Shown here piece after piece: positions 37,144-45,754 of a stretch of DNA of 64,000 nt. The notes under the pieces were generated by a model, which saw only the letters and a program-made list of their open reading frames with translations, was not told the origin of the DNA and searched no databases. The position numbers and the translations under genes are program-made. Each line of letters opens with the position of its first letter. Positions within the stretch are counted from its first letter, which is position 1. Source of the DNA: Acidipropionibacterium thoenii DSM 20276 (GTDB taxonomy: Bacteria; Actinomycetota; Actinomycetes; Propionibacteriales; Propionibacteriaceae); NCBI RefSeq assembly GCF_000423445.1, contig NZ_KE384018.1, forward strand, positions 1 to 64,000, in the 5' to 3' direction.

Positions 37144-39159
37144 TCAGGCCTGGGTGGCGGAGAACGCGTGGGCCACGGAGTCCTCGGCGCCCGGAGTCGA
37201 GGCTGCGGCGGCGGTGCTGGCGGAAGTCGTGCCCAGGGGTGCGTCCTGGGGGGCTGCAGTCGGCTCTGCCGGGGCACCGGCGGCCAGCGGTACCGGCGTC
37301 ACCTGGGACAGGTCGCGCACCCCGCCGCGGTCGGCCGAGGAGGCCAGCAGCCCGTAGGCCTTCAGAGCGGTGGAGACGGCGCGGGTGCGGGCCACGTGCG
37401 GGGTCCAGGCGGCCGCCCCGCGTGCCTCCTCCTCGGCCCGGCGGCGGGCCAACTCGGCATCGGAGACATCGAGCCGGATGCTGCGGTTGGGGATGTCGAT
37501 CGAGATGGTGTCCCCGGAGTGCACCAACCCGATGAGGCCACCGGAGGCCGCCTCGGGGGAGACGTGACCGATCGACAGCCCGGAGGTGCCTCCGGAGAAC
37601 CGGCCGTCGGTGAGCAGGGCGCACTCCTTGCCCAGGTGCATCGACTTGAGGTAGCTGGTGGGGTACAGCATCTCCTGCATGCCCGGTCCGCCCTTGGGGC
37701 CCTCGTGGCGGATCACCACGACGTCGCCGGCCTTGACCTGCTTGCCGAGGATGCCGTTGACGGCGTCCTCCTGAGCCTCGTAGACCACCGCGGGTCCTGT
37801 GAAGGTGAGGATCGAGGCGTCCACCCCGGCGGTTTTCACGATCGAACCGTTGACGGCGATGTTGCCGTAGAGCACCGCCAGCCCGCCGTCGGCCGAGTAG
37901 GCATGGTCGATGTCGCGGATGCAGCCGTTGGTCCGGTCGGTGTCCAGGCTCTCCCAGCGCGAGGCCTGGGAGAACATCCGGGTGGTGCGGACCCCTCCCG
38001 GGGCCGCCGAGTACAGCCTTCGCACAGCCTCATCAGGATTGCCCCGCAGGTCGAAGTGGGCCAGCTCATCGCCCATCGTGGCGGGATTGCCGTCGGGGGA
38101 CCACACGGTGGAGGTGGTGGTGTCGATCAGCCCGCCGCGGTTCAGCTCGGAGACGATGCCCAGCACCCCGCCGGCGCGATGGACGTCCTCGACGTGGAAG
38201 ACGTTGGTGGAGGGAGCCACCTTGCACAGATGCGGGACCCTGCGCGACAGCGCGTCGATGTCGGACATCGTGAAGTCGACCAGGCCCTCCTGGGCTGCGG
38301 CCAGCAGGTGCAGCACGGTGTTGGTGGAGCCGCCCATCGCGATGTCCAGGCTCATGGCATTGGAGAAGGCGGCCTTGGTGGCGATCGAGCGGGGCAGCAC
38401 CGAAGCGTCGTCCTGGTCGTACCAGCGCTTGGCGATCGCCACGATCTGGCGGCCGGCCTGCTCGAACAGGGCCTTGCGGTCGGCGTGGGTGGCCAGCAGC
38501 GAGCCGTTTCCCGGCAGGGACAGGCCGAGGGCCTCGGTGAGGCAGTTCATCGAGTTGGCGGTGAACATCCCCGAGCAGGACCCGCAGGTCGGGCAGGCAT
38601 TGGCCTCCATCAGCTCCAGGTCGGCGTCGGAGGTGCTCTGGTCCCCGGCGGCCACCATGGCGTCGATGAGATCAAGCTTGCTGACGCCGTCGGACAGCGT
38701 CACCTTTCCGGCCTCCATCGGCCCGCCCGAGACGAAGATGGTCGGGATGTTGAGGCGAAGGCTGGCCATCAGCATGCCGGGGGTGATCTTGTCGCAGTTG
38801 GAGATGCACACCAGGGCGTCGGCGCAGTGGGCGTTGCACATGTACTCCACCGAGTCGGCGATCAGCTCGCGGCTGGGCAGCGAGTAGAGCATCCCGTCGT
38901 GGCCCATCGCGATGCCGTCGTCGACGGCGATGGTGTTGAACTCCTTGGCGACCCCGCCGGCGGCCTGGATCTGCTCGGCGACGATCTTGCCCACGTCACG
39001 CAGGCCGACGTGGCCGGGCACGAACTGGGTGAAGGAGTTGGCGATGGCGATGATCGGCTTGCCGAAGTCGCCGGCCCCCATCCCGGTGGCGCGCCACAGG
39101 GCGCGGGCGCCGGCCATCGCGCGGCCGGAGGTGCTGGTTGCAGATCGCAGGGTGGGCAT
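37144..39159 (-). CDS. ilvD: Dihydroxy-acid dehydratase
   Basis: IlvD dehydrates dihydroxy-isovalerate and dihydroxy-methylvalerate in valine and isoleucine synthesis. The 671 residues include the iron-sulphur ligands in [12 protein letters not shown] and [20 protein letters not shown], and the family motif [20 protein letters not shown]. The enzyme normally ends near RDLSQV, so the last 50 residues are an extra Ala/Pro/Thr-rich tail. AGGAGA precedes the ATG. It leads an ilvD-ilvA operon behind a leader peptide and attenuator-like structures (39308-39406). Confidence 0.95.
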   Translation of the reverse strand: MPTLRSATSTSGRAMAGARALWRATGMGAGDFGKPIIAIANSFTQFVPGHVGLRDVGKIVAEQIQAAGGVAKEFNTIAVDDGIAMGHDGMLYSLPSRELIADSVEYMCNAHCADALVCISNCDKITPGMLMASLRLNIPTIFVSGGPMEAGKVTLSDGVSKLDLIDAMVAAGDQSTSDADLELMEANACPTCGSCSGMFTANSMNCLTEALGLSLPGNGSLLATHADRKALFEQAGRQIVAIAKRWYDQDDASVLPRSIATKAAFSNAMSLDIAMGGSTNTVLHLLAAAQEGLVDFTMSDIDALSRRVPHLCKVAPSTNVFHVEDVHRAGGVLGIVSELNRGGLIDTTTSTVWSPDGNPATMGDELAHFDLRGNPDEAVRRLYSAAPGGVRTTRMFSQASRWESLDTDRTNGCIRDIDHAYSADGGLAVLYGNIAVNGSIVKTAGVDASILTFTGPAVVYEAQEDAVNGILGKQVKAGDVVVIRHEGPKGGPGMQEMLYPTSYLKSMHLGKECALLTDGRFSGGTSGLSIGHVSPEAASGGLIGLVHSGDTISIDIPNRSIRLDVSDAELARRRAEEEARGAAAWTPHVARTRAVSTALKAYGLLASSADRGGVRDLSQVTPVPLAAGAPAEPTAAPQDAPLGTTSASTAAAASTPGAEDSVAHAFSATQA

Positions 39160-39307
39160 GTCGTCTCCTAGTTGACCGGTGGTGCGTCAGCCGCCGGTCG
39201 AGCGGAACAGGTGTCGGCGGGGCCGTACGGGACTGTCGTCGGGGCCGTCGTCAGGATGTCTGGGATGTGGGTGGATGAGAACAGATACAGGTGCGCAGAT
39301 ACAGGAA

Positions 39308-39378
39308 CGCCCTCCGTCCGTCAGGAGGGAGGGCGCGCGGTCTCGTCTGCGAGGGCGGTGGGCTTCAGGCCGCGCGCC
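39308..39378 (-). promoter_or_regulatory. Putative transcription attenuator of ilvDA
   Basis: Two mutually exclusive pairings exist on the minus-strand transcript. The early one joins 39370-39378, inside the leader peptide's last codons, with 39332-39340: nine perfect G/C pairs. The late one joins 39308-39319 with 39324-39335: eight pairs, one G-G mismatch, three pairs, loop of four, forming a terminator-like hairpin. They share 39332-39335. A ribosome finishing the leader would mask the first segment and allow the terminator; a ribosome stalled at the Val-Leu-Ile codons would leave it free. The U-run after the late hairpin is poor. The mechanism is inferred. Confidence 0.65.
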
Positions 39379-39406
39379 GACGAATAAGAACTCGACCGGA
39401 ATGCAT
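39365..39406 (-). CDS. Branched-chain leader peptide MHSGRVLIRRRAA
   Basis: A 13-codon open frame 206 bases upstream of ilvD with consecutive Val, Leu and Ile codons (GTT CTT ATT), exactly the three products of the pathway. Basic residues and a stop follow, as in leader peptides of actinobacterial ilv and leu operons. TAGTCT lies seven bases before the ATG and there is no SD, so the leader message is probably leaderless. The peptide end overlaps the first pairing segment of the attenuator. Confidence 0.7.
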   Translation of the reverse strand: MHSGRVLIRRRAA

Positions 39407-39500
39407 GGTCTGGAGACTACCAGCCGTGGTCGCGGGTCGGGATCTGACTTTCAGGATGTGGACGGGGCAGCCCCGGGAGCCCGGTCGGCCACCGCGTCCT

Positions 39501-40259
39501 TCACGGATGAAGGTGGCCCAGCACCGGAATCAGGGGTGACATCAGTCCGGCGCTCATCCACGCCATCCCCAGACCCATCGCGGCGTCGAACAGCCCGCTC
39601 AGCCGGGCCGACCCTGCGGTGGTGGGTGTGGTGTGGCAGCAGGCCGGTTGGCCCGGATGGGGAGGGCGCCCGGTGATTACGCGCACCAGTCCCGAGATGC
39701 CGAGGACCAGCAGGCAGGCCATCAGCGGCAGGCCGACACCGGTGACGAGGGTGAGTCCCGAGGGTCCGGTGGTTGCTGCCGGGGACGCCGGGTGACCCAT
39801 CCCTGCCATTCCGGAGTGGCCGCCGCTCGGTCGGGCTGCAGCGGCCCCGGTCATCGACATCGCGGTATGGCTGGCCATCGAGGCCAGATGCCAGACCATC
39901 GCCGCGAACATCGCGGTGTGCCCCACTGCCAGCCAGGAGATCTTCCAGATCGCCATCGCCGCCATCCAGATGGCGCCGGCAGCCATCACGGCGATGAGTG
40001 TCGGACCTCTGAGTGCCTCCGGCAGGGCGGTCCACCAGGCCCTCGGAACCATCACGAGCATCACGATCGACATCACCAGGTGGAAGGACTGCGAGATGGC
40101 GATCGGGGTGCGGTGGGCGAGTGGCTCGGCGGGGGCCCAGCTGGCCGGCAGATCGACACCGACAGCGGCCAACAGGTCACGAGCCGACCAGAGAATGCAC
40201 CAGATGAACAGCACGGTGAGGCCTATGAAGGTCACCGGGGTGGTGGTGAGGGTGAACAT
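39501..40259 (-). CDS. DUF5134-like polytopic membrane protein, His/Met-rich
   Basis: The function is unknown. The 252 residues have six or seven hydrophobic segments and match the actinobacterial DUF5134-type layout. A loop near residues 135-160 is rich in His and Met (HTAMSMTG, GGHSGMAGMGHP), and the protein ends GHLHP with a preceding CCHTTP. These are possible copper or other soft-metal contacts, but that is inference. The ATG at 40259 has AAAGGAG upstream. It is divergent from mycothione reductase across about 100 bases. Confidence 0.75.
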   Translation of the reverse strand: MFTLTTTPVTFIGLTVLFIWCILWSARDLLAAVGVDLPASWAPAEPLAHRTPIAISQSFHLVMSIVMLVMVPRAWWTALPEALRGPTLIAVMAAGAIWMAAMAIWKISWLAVGHTAMFAAMVWHLASMASHTAMSMTGAAAARPSGGHSGMAGMGHPASPAATTGPSGLTLVTGVGLPLMACLLVLGISGLVRVITGRPPHPGQPACCHTTPTTAGSARLSGLFDAAMGLGMAWMSAGLMSPLIPVLGHLHP

Positions 40260-40364
40260 GGCGCTCCTTTACGGCCTGCTCTGGACCATATCGGCAGCCC
40301 CGCAGTGGTTCAATCGGGCCCCTCCGATGGGTTCTGGCAGGGTCCGGATGGAAGACTGGGGGCC

Positions 40365-41771
40365 ATGACCAATGGGGACTCCTTCGACATCGCCATCATC
40401 GGGTCGGGTTCGGGCAATACCATTCTGGGTCCCGAGTACGCCGACAAGAAGGTGGCCCTCATCGACTCGGGCACTTTTGGCGGCACTTGCCTCAATTACG
40501 GCTGCATCCCCTCGAAGATGTACGTCATCCCGGCCGACTTCGCCACCAGCGGCGGGGACGCCGCCCGGGTCAACGTGGACCTGGAGATGGCCGGTGCGGA
40601 CTTCCCGGCCATCCGCGACCGGATCTTCCACCGGATCGATCCGATCTCGGCCTCCGGTCTGAAGTTCCGGCAGGGGTTGGACAACATCACGGTCCTCACC
40701 CAGGAGGCCCGCTTCGTCGGCCCGCACACCCTGGTGGTCGGCGATCGGGAGATCAGCGCCGATCAGATCGTGCTGGCGGCCGGGTCGCGGCCGAGGGTTC
40801 CCGAGCTGTTCGGCATCGACGACCCGCGCTGGAGCGACAGGATCCACACCTCGAACACCATCATGCGGCTCGAGGAGCTGCCCGAGCGGCTGGTGATCCT
40901 GGGCGGCGGGTTCATCGCCGCCGAGTTCGCTCACATCTTCTCCGCCCTGGGCTCCAAGGTCACCATCGTCAACCGCTCGGGCAGGATGCTGCGCCGCGAG
41001 GATGTCGACATCTCCCGCCGGTTCACCGAGCAGCTGGCCTGGCGGGTGTCCCTGCGGATGTCGGAGGACACCGTCGGGATCGAGGAGGACGCCGGTGGGC
41101 ACCTCACCGTCGTCACCGTGGACTCCTACGGGGTGGACTACATGTATCCCGCCGACATCGTCCTCAACGCCACCGGCCGGATCCCCAACTCCGACCGGCT
41201 CGACCCGGCGGCCGGCGGGGTGGCGGTCGACGATGACGGGTTCGTCGTCGTCGACGAGTACCAGCGCACCAGTGCACCGGGAGTCTGGGCGCTCGGCGAC
41301 ATCTGCTACCCGGGCCTGCTCAAGCACGTCGCCAATGCCGAGGCCCGCACCGTTCGGCACAATCTGCTGAATCCCGACTCGCTGGTGGCCACCGACCACC
41401 GCTTCGTGCCCCACGCGGTGTTCTCCTCCCCGCAGATCGCCTCCGTCGGTGCCACCGAACAGGAGCTGCGCCAGTCCGAGACCCGGTATGTCTCCTTCAC
41501 CCAGAGGTATGCCGACGTGGCCTACGGCTGGGCGATGGAGGACGACGCCCACTTCGTCAAGCTGCTCGGCGACCCGGACACCCGCACCCTGCTGGGTGCC
41601 CACATCATCGGGCCGCAGGCCTCCACCCTGATCCAGATCGCGATCTCCGCGATGAGCGTCAATCAGAAGGTCGACGACATCGCCCGCGGCCAGTACTGGA
41701 TCCACCCGGCCCTGCCGGAGGTGGTGGAGAACGCCCTGCTGGGCCTGGCCGAGGAGATGGACCGGTCCTGA
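40365..41771 (+). CDS. mtr: Mycothione reductase
   Basis: This flavin disulphide reductase recycles oxidised mycothiol, the main actinobacterial thiol, using NADPH. The 468 residues start DIAIIGSGSGNTIL (FAD) and have the redox pair in FGGTCLNYGCIPSKMYV. A second nucleotide fold (LVILGGGFIAAEFAHIFSALG) and the C-terminal interface WIHPALPEVVENALLGL with the His-Glu base complete it. The GSGSGN start and the HPALPEVVEN end separate it from lipoamide dehydrogenases. The ATG at 40365 has GGGGG just upstream; a longer upstream frame is divergent-gene shadow. Confidence 0.93.
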   Translation: MTNGDSFDIAIIGSGSGNTILGPEYADKKVALIDSGTFGGTCLNYGCIPSKMYVIPADFATSGGDAARVNVDLEMAGADFPAIRDRIFHRIDPISASGLKFRQGLDNITVLTQEARFVGPHTLVVGDREISADQIVLAAGSRPRVPELFGIDDPRWSDRIHTSNTIMRLEELPERLVILGGGFIAAEFAHIFSALGSKVTIVNRSGRMLRREDVDISRRFTEQLAWRVSLRMSEDTVGIEEDAGGHLTVVTVDSYGVDYMYPADIVLNATGRIPNSDRLDPAAGGVAVDDDGFVVVDEYQRTSAPGVWALGDICYPGLLKHVANAEARTVRHNLLNPDSLVATDHRFVPHAVFSSPQIASVGATEQELRQSETRYVSFTQRYADVAYGWAMEDDAHFVKLLGDPDTRTLLGAHIIGPQASTLIQIAISAMSVNQKVDDIARGQYWIHPALPEVVENALLGLAEEMDRS

Positions 41772-41804
41772 GTCGGGGCCCCGTCGCTCACCTCCAGCAC
41801 CGGC

Positions 41805-42782
41805 TCAGGTCAGCCCCTCGGCCCTGCCGGCCCGCCAGTAGCCCATGAAGGCGACCCGGGCGCGGTCCACGCCGAGCTCGCCGACCAGCAGCCGGCGCAG
41901 CGTCCTGACGACCGCGGCCTCGCCGGCGATCCAGGCGTAGAACTCGCCTCCCGGGACGCTCTCGGGGGCCTCCCACAGCAACTCCCAGTCGACATCAACG
42001 TCCTCCAGGGGCGCTGTTGTCGACCGGGGCCTGCCAGCACCCACGACCTCCGGGTGCTCCTGGCAGAACCGTCTCACCGCAGCGATCAGCGCCTCTCCCA
42101 GCACCTCGGTGCGGGCCAGCCAGCTGAGCTCGATCCCGTCGGCGATCTCGACCGGCAGGAAGTCCTCGGCGTCGGGGACCTCCAGGAAGGCCTGCACCTG
42201 CCATCGACCCGGCCCGTCGGCGGTCAGGCTCTCCAGGATCGAGCAGACCGCCGGGGCCGCCGTCTCGTCGCCGGCCAGCAGCAGGTGGCGCGCCGGACCC
42301 GGGTGGAAGTCGATGCCGAGCCGGGAGTCGGGCGACCGGCCGTCGGGGCCGACGACGATGAGCTCGTCACCGGGCCGTGCTCCCTGGCCGAAGCGGGACC
42401 CGGGTCCGGCGGCCCCGTGCACGGCGAGGTCGACGGTCAACTCCCGGCGCCGGGGATCGATCCGGCGCACCGTGTAGGTCCGGAACGGGTTGCGGGAATC
42501 CGGTGGCGCATCCAGCCAGCGCTGGTACCAGTCGCCGGCCGCCAGCGCCCGGGGGTCGTCGAGGCCGAGGTCCAGCCATGAACCGTCGGGGTTGGGGAAG
42601 ACCAGCTTGATCCGCTGATCCAGACCGCCGGTGCCGAAGATGTCCAGATCCTCACCGCGCAGCACCAGTCGGACGAAGTGAGCGCTGAGGTCGGTCCGGG
42701 TGGCCACCGTGACCCGGTAGGGCCGGGAGCCGGTGGCGCTGACCGGACGGGGATCGGTCGGGTCGGTGGTCGGCCCGCTCAT
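41805..42782 (-). CDS. Siderophore-interacting flavoprotein (ferric-siderophore reductase)
   Basis: A SIP-family reductase releases iron from imported ferric siderophores with NAD(P)H and FAD. In the 325 residues an N-terminal FAD domain carries the flavin motif FRTYTVRRID. A C-terminal SIP domain has LLLAGDETAAPAVCSIL and FYAWIAGEAAVVRTLRRLL. It is the last gene of the uptake operon and its ATG overlaps the ATPase stop by four bases. The product therefore acts in the cytosol on cargo delivered by the adjacent transporter. Confidence 0.92.
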   Translation of the reverse strand: MSGPTTDPTDPRPVSATGSRPYRVTVATRTDLSAHFVRLVLRGEDLDIFGTGGLDQRIKLVFPNPDGSWLDLGLDDPRALAAGDWYQRWLDAPPDSRNPFRTYTVRRIDPRRRELTVDLAVHGAAGPGSRFGQGARPGDELIVVGPDGRSPDSRLGIDFHPGPARHLLLAGDETAAPAVCSILESLTADGPGRWQVQAFLEVPDAEDFLPVEIADGIELSWLARTEVLGEALIAAVRRFCQEHPEVVGAGRPRSTTAPLEDVDVDWELLWEAPESVPGGEFYAWIAGEAAVVRTLRRLLVGELGVDRARVAFMGYWRAGRAEGLT

Positions 42783-43618
42783 GCCGCCCGCTCCCCACGG
42801 CCTCGCTGCGGACCGTCGGCATGGGAGGGGGTCGCCCGCCCGATCGGCACCACGATCGGGGCCCCGTTCACCGGGTCGGGGAGCACCCGGGTGTCCAGGC
42901 TGAAGACCTCGCGGAGGTTCTGCTCGGTGACCACCTCGGCCGGTGCTCCCTGGGCCATCACCGCCCCGTCACGCATCGCCACCAGCCAGTCGCAGTAGCG
43001 GGCTGCCAGGTTGATGTCATGGAGCACCATCACGATGGTGGTCCCGCGGCTCCTGTTGAGCTCGGCCAGCAGTTCCAGCACGTCGATCTGGTAGGCGAGA
43101 TCCAGGTAGGTGGTGGGCTCGTCGAGGAGCAGCAGATCGGTCTGCTGGGCCAGTGCCATCGCGATCCAGACCCGCTGGCGCTGCCCGCCCGACAACTCGT
43201 CGACGGGTCTGGTCGCCAACTCGGCGATGCCGGTCTGCTCCATCGCCGAGGCGATCGCCTCGTCATCGGCGGCCTTCCAGCGGGCGAAGGTTCCGCGGTG
43301 CGGGGCCCGGCCGCGGGAGACCAGATCCTCCACGACGATCCCCTCCGGGCAGCTGGGGGACTGCGGCAGCAGGCCCAGCACGGTGGCCACCTGACGGGTC
43401 GGCATCTCATGGATCGCCCGTCCGTCGAGCAGCACCGAGCCGGCCGAAGGTCTCAGCAGCCGGGAGAGGGCGCGCAGCAGGGTGGACTTCCCGCACCCGT
43501 TGGGGCCGATGATGGCGCCGATCCGGTGATCGGGCACCGCCAGGTCGAGGGAGTCGATGACGGTGCGGTCGCCGTATCCGACGGCCACCCCGTCGGCGGA
43601 GAAGGTGTGATCGGTCAT
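42779..43618 (-). CDS. Iron-siderophore ABC transporter ATP-binding protein
   Basis: The 279-residue FecE/FepC-type ATPase has Walker A GPNGCGKST, the signature LSGGQRQRVWIAMAL, Walker B LLLLDEPTTYLD and the switch His in MVLHDINLA. ATGA overlaps link it to the permease upstream and the SIP gene downstream. It energises import of ferric siderophore or haem-like cargo by the two FecCD permeases; the precise ligand cannot be read from the sequence. Confidence 0.94.
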   Translation of the reverse strand: MTDHTFSADGVAVGYGDRTVIDSLDLAVPDHRIGAIIGPNGCGKSTLLRALSRLLRPSAGSVLLDGRAIHEMPTRQVATVLGLLPQSPSCPEGIVVEDLVSRGRAPHRGTFARWKAADDEAIASAMEQTGIAELATRPVDELSGGQRQRVWIAMALAQQTDLLLLDEPTTYLDLAYQIDVLELLAELNRSRGTTIVMVLHDINLAARYCDWLVAMRDGAVMAQGAPAEVVTEQNLREVFSLDTRVLPDPVNGAPIVVPIGRATPSHADGPQRGRGERAA

Positions 43619-44688
43619 GCCGGCTGGCTCCTTGTGAGTCTGGTGATGAGAACGATGAGGTAGGCCCCGCCCACGATTCCGGTGACCACGCCCACCGGGT
43701 AGGTGTGTGCCAGCAAGTGGGCCGCGATGAAGTCCGAACCGAGCACCATGGCCGATCCGACCAGGGCTGCCGGCAGCAGGTAGGACCGGCCCGGGCCGAC
43801 CAGATTCGCGGCGATCGGTCCGCACAGCAGCGAGACGAAGGCGATCGGCCCGGTGGTCGCGGTCGCGGTGGCCAGCATCAGGACGCCGACCAGCATCACC
43901 ACGATCCGGGTGGCCTGGACGCGCACGCCCAGTCCGGCGGCGGTGTCCTCGCCGAGCCTCATGGCGTCCAGCGCCCGCCCCGCTGTGGCGATGACCGGCA
44001 TCCCGAGCGCCATCACCACCAGCAGCGGCCCCAGATCGGCGAAACGGGCGCCGTTGAGGCTGCCGGTGAGCCAGCGACTGGCCGCCTGGATGTCGTACTG
44101 GTTGCCGCCGATCATGATCCACATGGTGGCGGCGTCGAACATCGAACTGGCAGCGATGCCGATCAGGATGAGCCGGGAGGTGGCGCCGCCACGCCGCCAG
44201 GCCAGCACGGCGATGAGCAGTGCGGTGAGCAGTCCGCCGGACACCGCCATCGCGGTCAGCGCCAGTCCGGAGGCGCCGAGCAGGATGATGCCGGCCACCG
44301 CGGCGGTGTTCGCACCGGCCGTGATGCCGATGATGTCCGGGCTGGCCAGGGTGTTGCGCAGCAGGATCTGGAAACAGGCCCCCACCACCCCGAAGGCCGC
44401 CCCGGCCAGGACCGCGGTGCTGGCCCGCGGCAGGCGGAGGCGCCCGATGGTGAATCCGGCCCCCGGCACCTTCTGGCCGAGGATCACCCGGATGGCCTCG
44501 GCCGGGGAGTAACTGCGCTCCCCGACGCACAGGTTGACCATGAACAGCGCGATGACCACCGCCACGAGCAGCAGCACCACCAGCACCCAACGGCGCTGGC
44601 GATGACGGCGCCGGGCCCGGACCCGATCGGCGGTGGAGGGCTCAGCGAGGGGTGCCGGCGTCGAGCTGAACGGCATGAGGGTCGTCAT
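43615..44688 (-). CDS. FecCD-family iron-siderophore permease, second subunit
   Basis: A 357-residue permease with about nine to ten hydrophobic segments and FecCD landmarks RLPRASTAVLAGAAFGVVGA, NTLASPDIIGITAGAN and GPIAFVSLLCGPIAANLVG. The ATG at 44688 (MTTLMPFSS) shares a base with the stop of the first permease. A longer in-frame extension is only shadow sequence. It forms a heterodimer with the upstream subunit. Confidence 0.92.
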   Translation of the reverse strand: MTTLMPFSSTPAPLAEPSTADRVRARRRHRQRRWVLVVLLLVAVVIALFMVNLCVGERSYSPAEAIRVILGQKVPGAGFTIGRLRLPRASTAVLAGAAFGVVGACFQILLRNTLASPDIIGITAGANTAAVAGIILLGASGLALTAMAVSGGLLTALLIAVLAWRRGGATSRLILIGIAASSMFDAATMWIMIGGNQYDIQAASRWLTGSLNGARFADLGPLLVVMALGMPVIATAGRALDAMRLGEDTAAGLGVRVQATRIVVMLVGVLMLATATATTGPIAFVSLLCGPIAANLVGPGRSYLLPAALVGSAMVLGSDFIAAHLLAHTYPVGVVTGIVGGAYLIVLITRLTRSQPA

Positions 44689-45749
44689 CACAGTTCGCCC
44701 ATCCTGCGGCTGCGCACCAGGGCGATGAAGACGGGGGCGCCGATGATGGCCGTCACGATGCCGACCTGCACGTCGGTCGGCCGGCTGATGACGCGCCCCA
44801 CGACGTCTGCGATGAGCAGCAGCACAGGCCCGACCAGCACGCACCAGGTGAGCACCCAGCGGTTGTCGGCGCCCACCACGGCGCGAACGGCGTGCGGGAC
44901 GATGAGGCCGACGAAACCGATCGGACCTGCCAGCGCGGTGGAGGCGGCGGCCAACAGCACCGCGGAGATGGCGATGAGCAGCCGGACCCGCCCGACCCGG
45001 ACCCCCAGCCCGGCTGCCATCTCGTCACCCAGCGCCAGGGTGTTGAGAGCGCGGCCCGAGAATGCGGCCGTCACTGCTCCCAGTGCCAGGAAGGGCAGCA
45101 CCTGGAGGATCTGGTCGAACCGGGCACCATCGATACCGCCGGCCTGCCAGGAGCGGAAGGTCTGCAGCAGCTGGGCGCGCGGCAGCAGCACGGCCTGGGT
45201 GATGCCGGTGAGGACCGCCGCCATCACGGCGCCGGCCAGCGCCAGCCGCAGCGGGGTGGGACGGCCTCGCCCTCCCGACCCGATCGTCCAGACCGCCGCC
45301 GCGGTGAGGGAGGCTCCCAGCACCGACAGCCAGATGTACTGTCCCGGGGAGTTCAGACCGATGTAGGCCATCCCGATGACGATCATGACGGCTGCTCCGG
45401 CGTTGATCCCCAGGATGCCGGGATCGGCGAGCGGATTTCGGGTGATGCCCTGCATGAGGGCACCCGAGACCGCCAGCGCGGCGCCGACCAGCACCCCCAG
45501 GAGGGTGCGCGGCACCCGCGTGCGGACCGCCTCGGCGGCGAAGGTGTGCACCGAGGGGTCGGTGAGCGCGGTCCACACCTGCCCCAACGGGACGGACCTC
45601 GAACCGACCGCCACCGATGCCGCGCAGGCCCCGATCAGGGCGAGCAGTGCCACACCGAGTCCCCACCGGCGGGTCCGCCGTCGGGTCGCCGAGACGGCCC
45701 CCGGCGGGGCGGCCGACCCCAGCCGGGGCCGCACCGCTGCACTGGTCAC
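44688..45749 (-). CDS. FecCD-family iron-siderophore permease, first subunit
   Basis: The 353 residues have an Arg-rich cytoplasmic start and then the FecCD fold: RTRVPRTLLGVLVGAALAVSG, GITRNPLADPGILGINAGA, LGDEMAAGLGVRVGRVRLL and GPIGFVGLIVPHAVRAVVG. The GTG start lies five bases after the binding-protein stop. It is the first permease of the operon and closely parallels the next gene, as expected for a duplicated pair. Confidence 0.93.
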   Translation of the reverse strand: MTSAAVRPRLGSAAPPGAVSATRRRTRRWGLGVALLALIGACAASVAVGSRSVPLGQVWTALTDPSVHTFAAEAVRTRVPRTLLGVLVGAALAVSGALMQGITRNPLADPGILGINAGAAVMIVIGMAYIGLNSPGQYIWLSVLGASLTAAAVWTIGSGGRGRPTPLRLALAGAVMAAVLTGITQAVLLPRAQLLQTFRSWQAGGIDGARFDQILQVLPFLALGAVTAAFSGRALNTLALGDEMAAGLGVRVGRVRLLIAISAVLLAAASTALAGPIGFVGLIVPHAVRAVVGADNRWVLTWCVLVGPVLLLIADVVGRVISRPTDVQVGIVTAIIGAPVFIALVRSRRMGEL

Positions 45750-45754
45750 CGGCG

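Noticed and set aside
37142-37624. Extension of the ilvA frame back into ilvD
   Set aside because: Product is Arg-rich shadow; IlvD is intact in its own frame and the ATG at 37141 is well placed after its stop.
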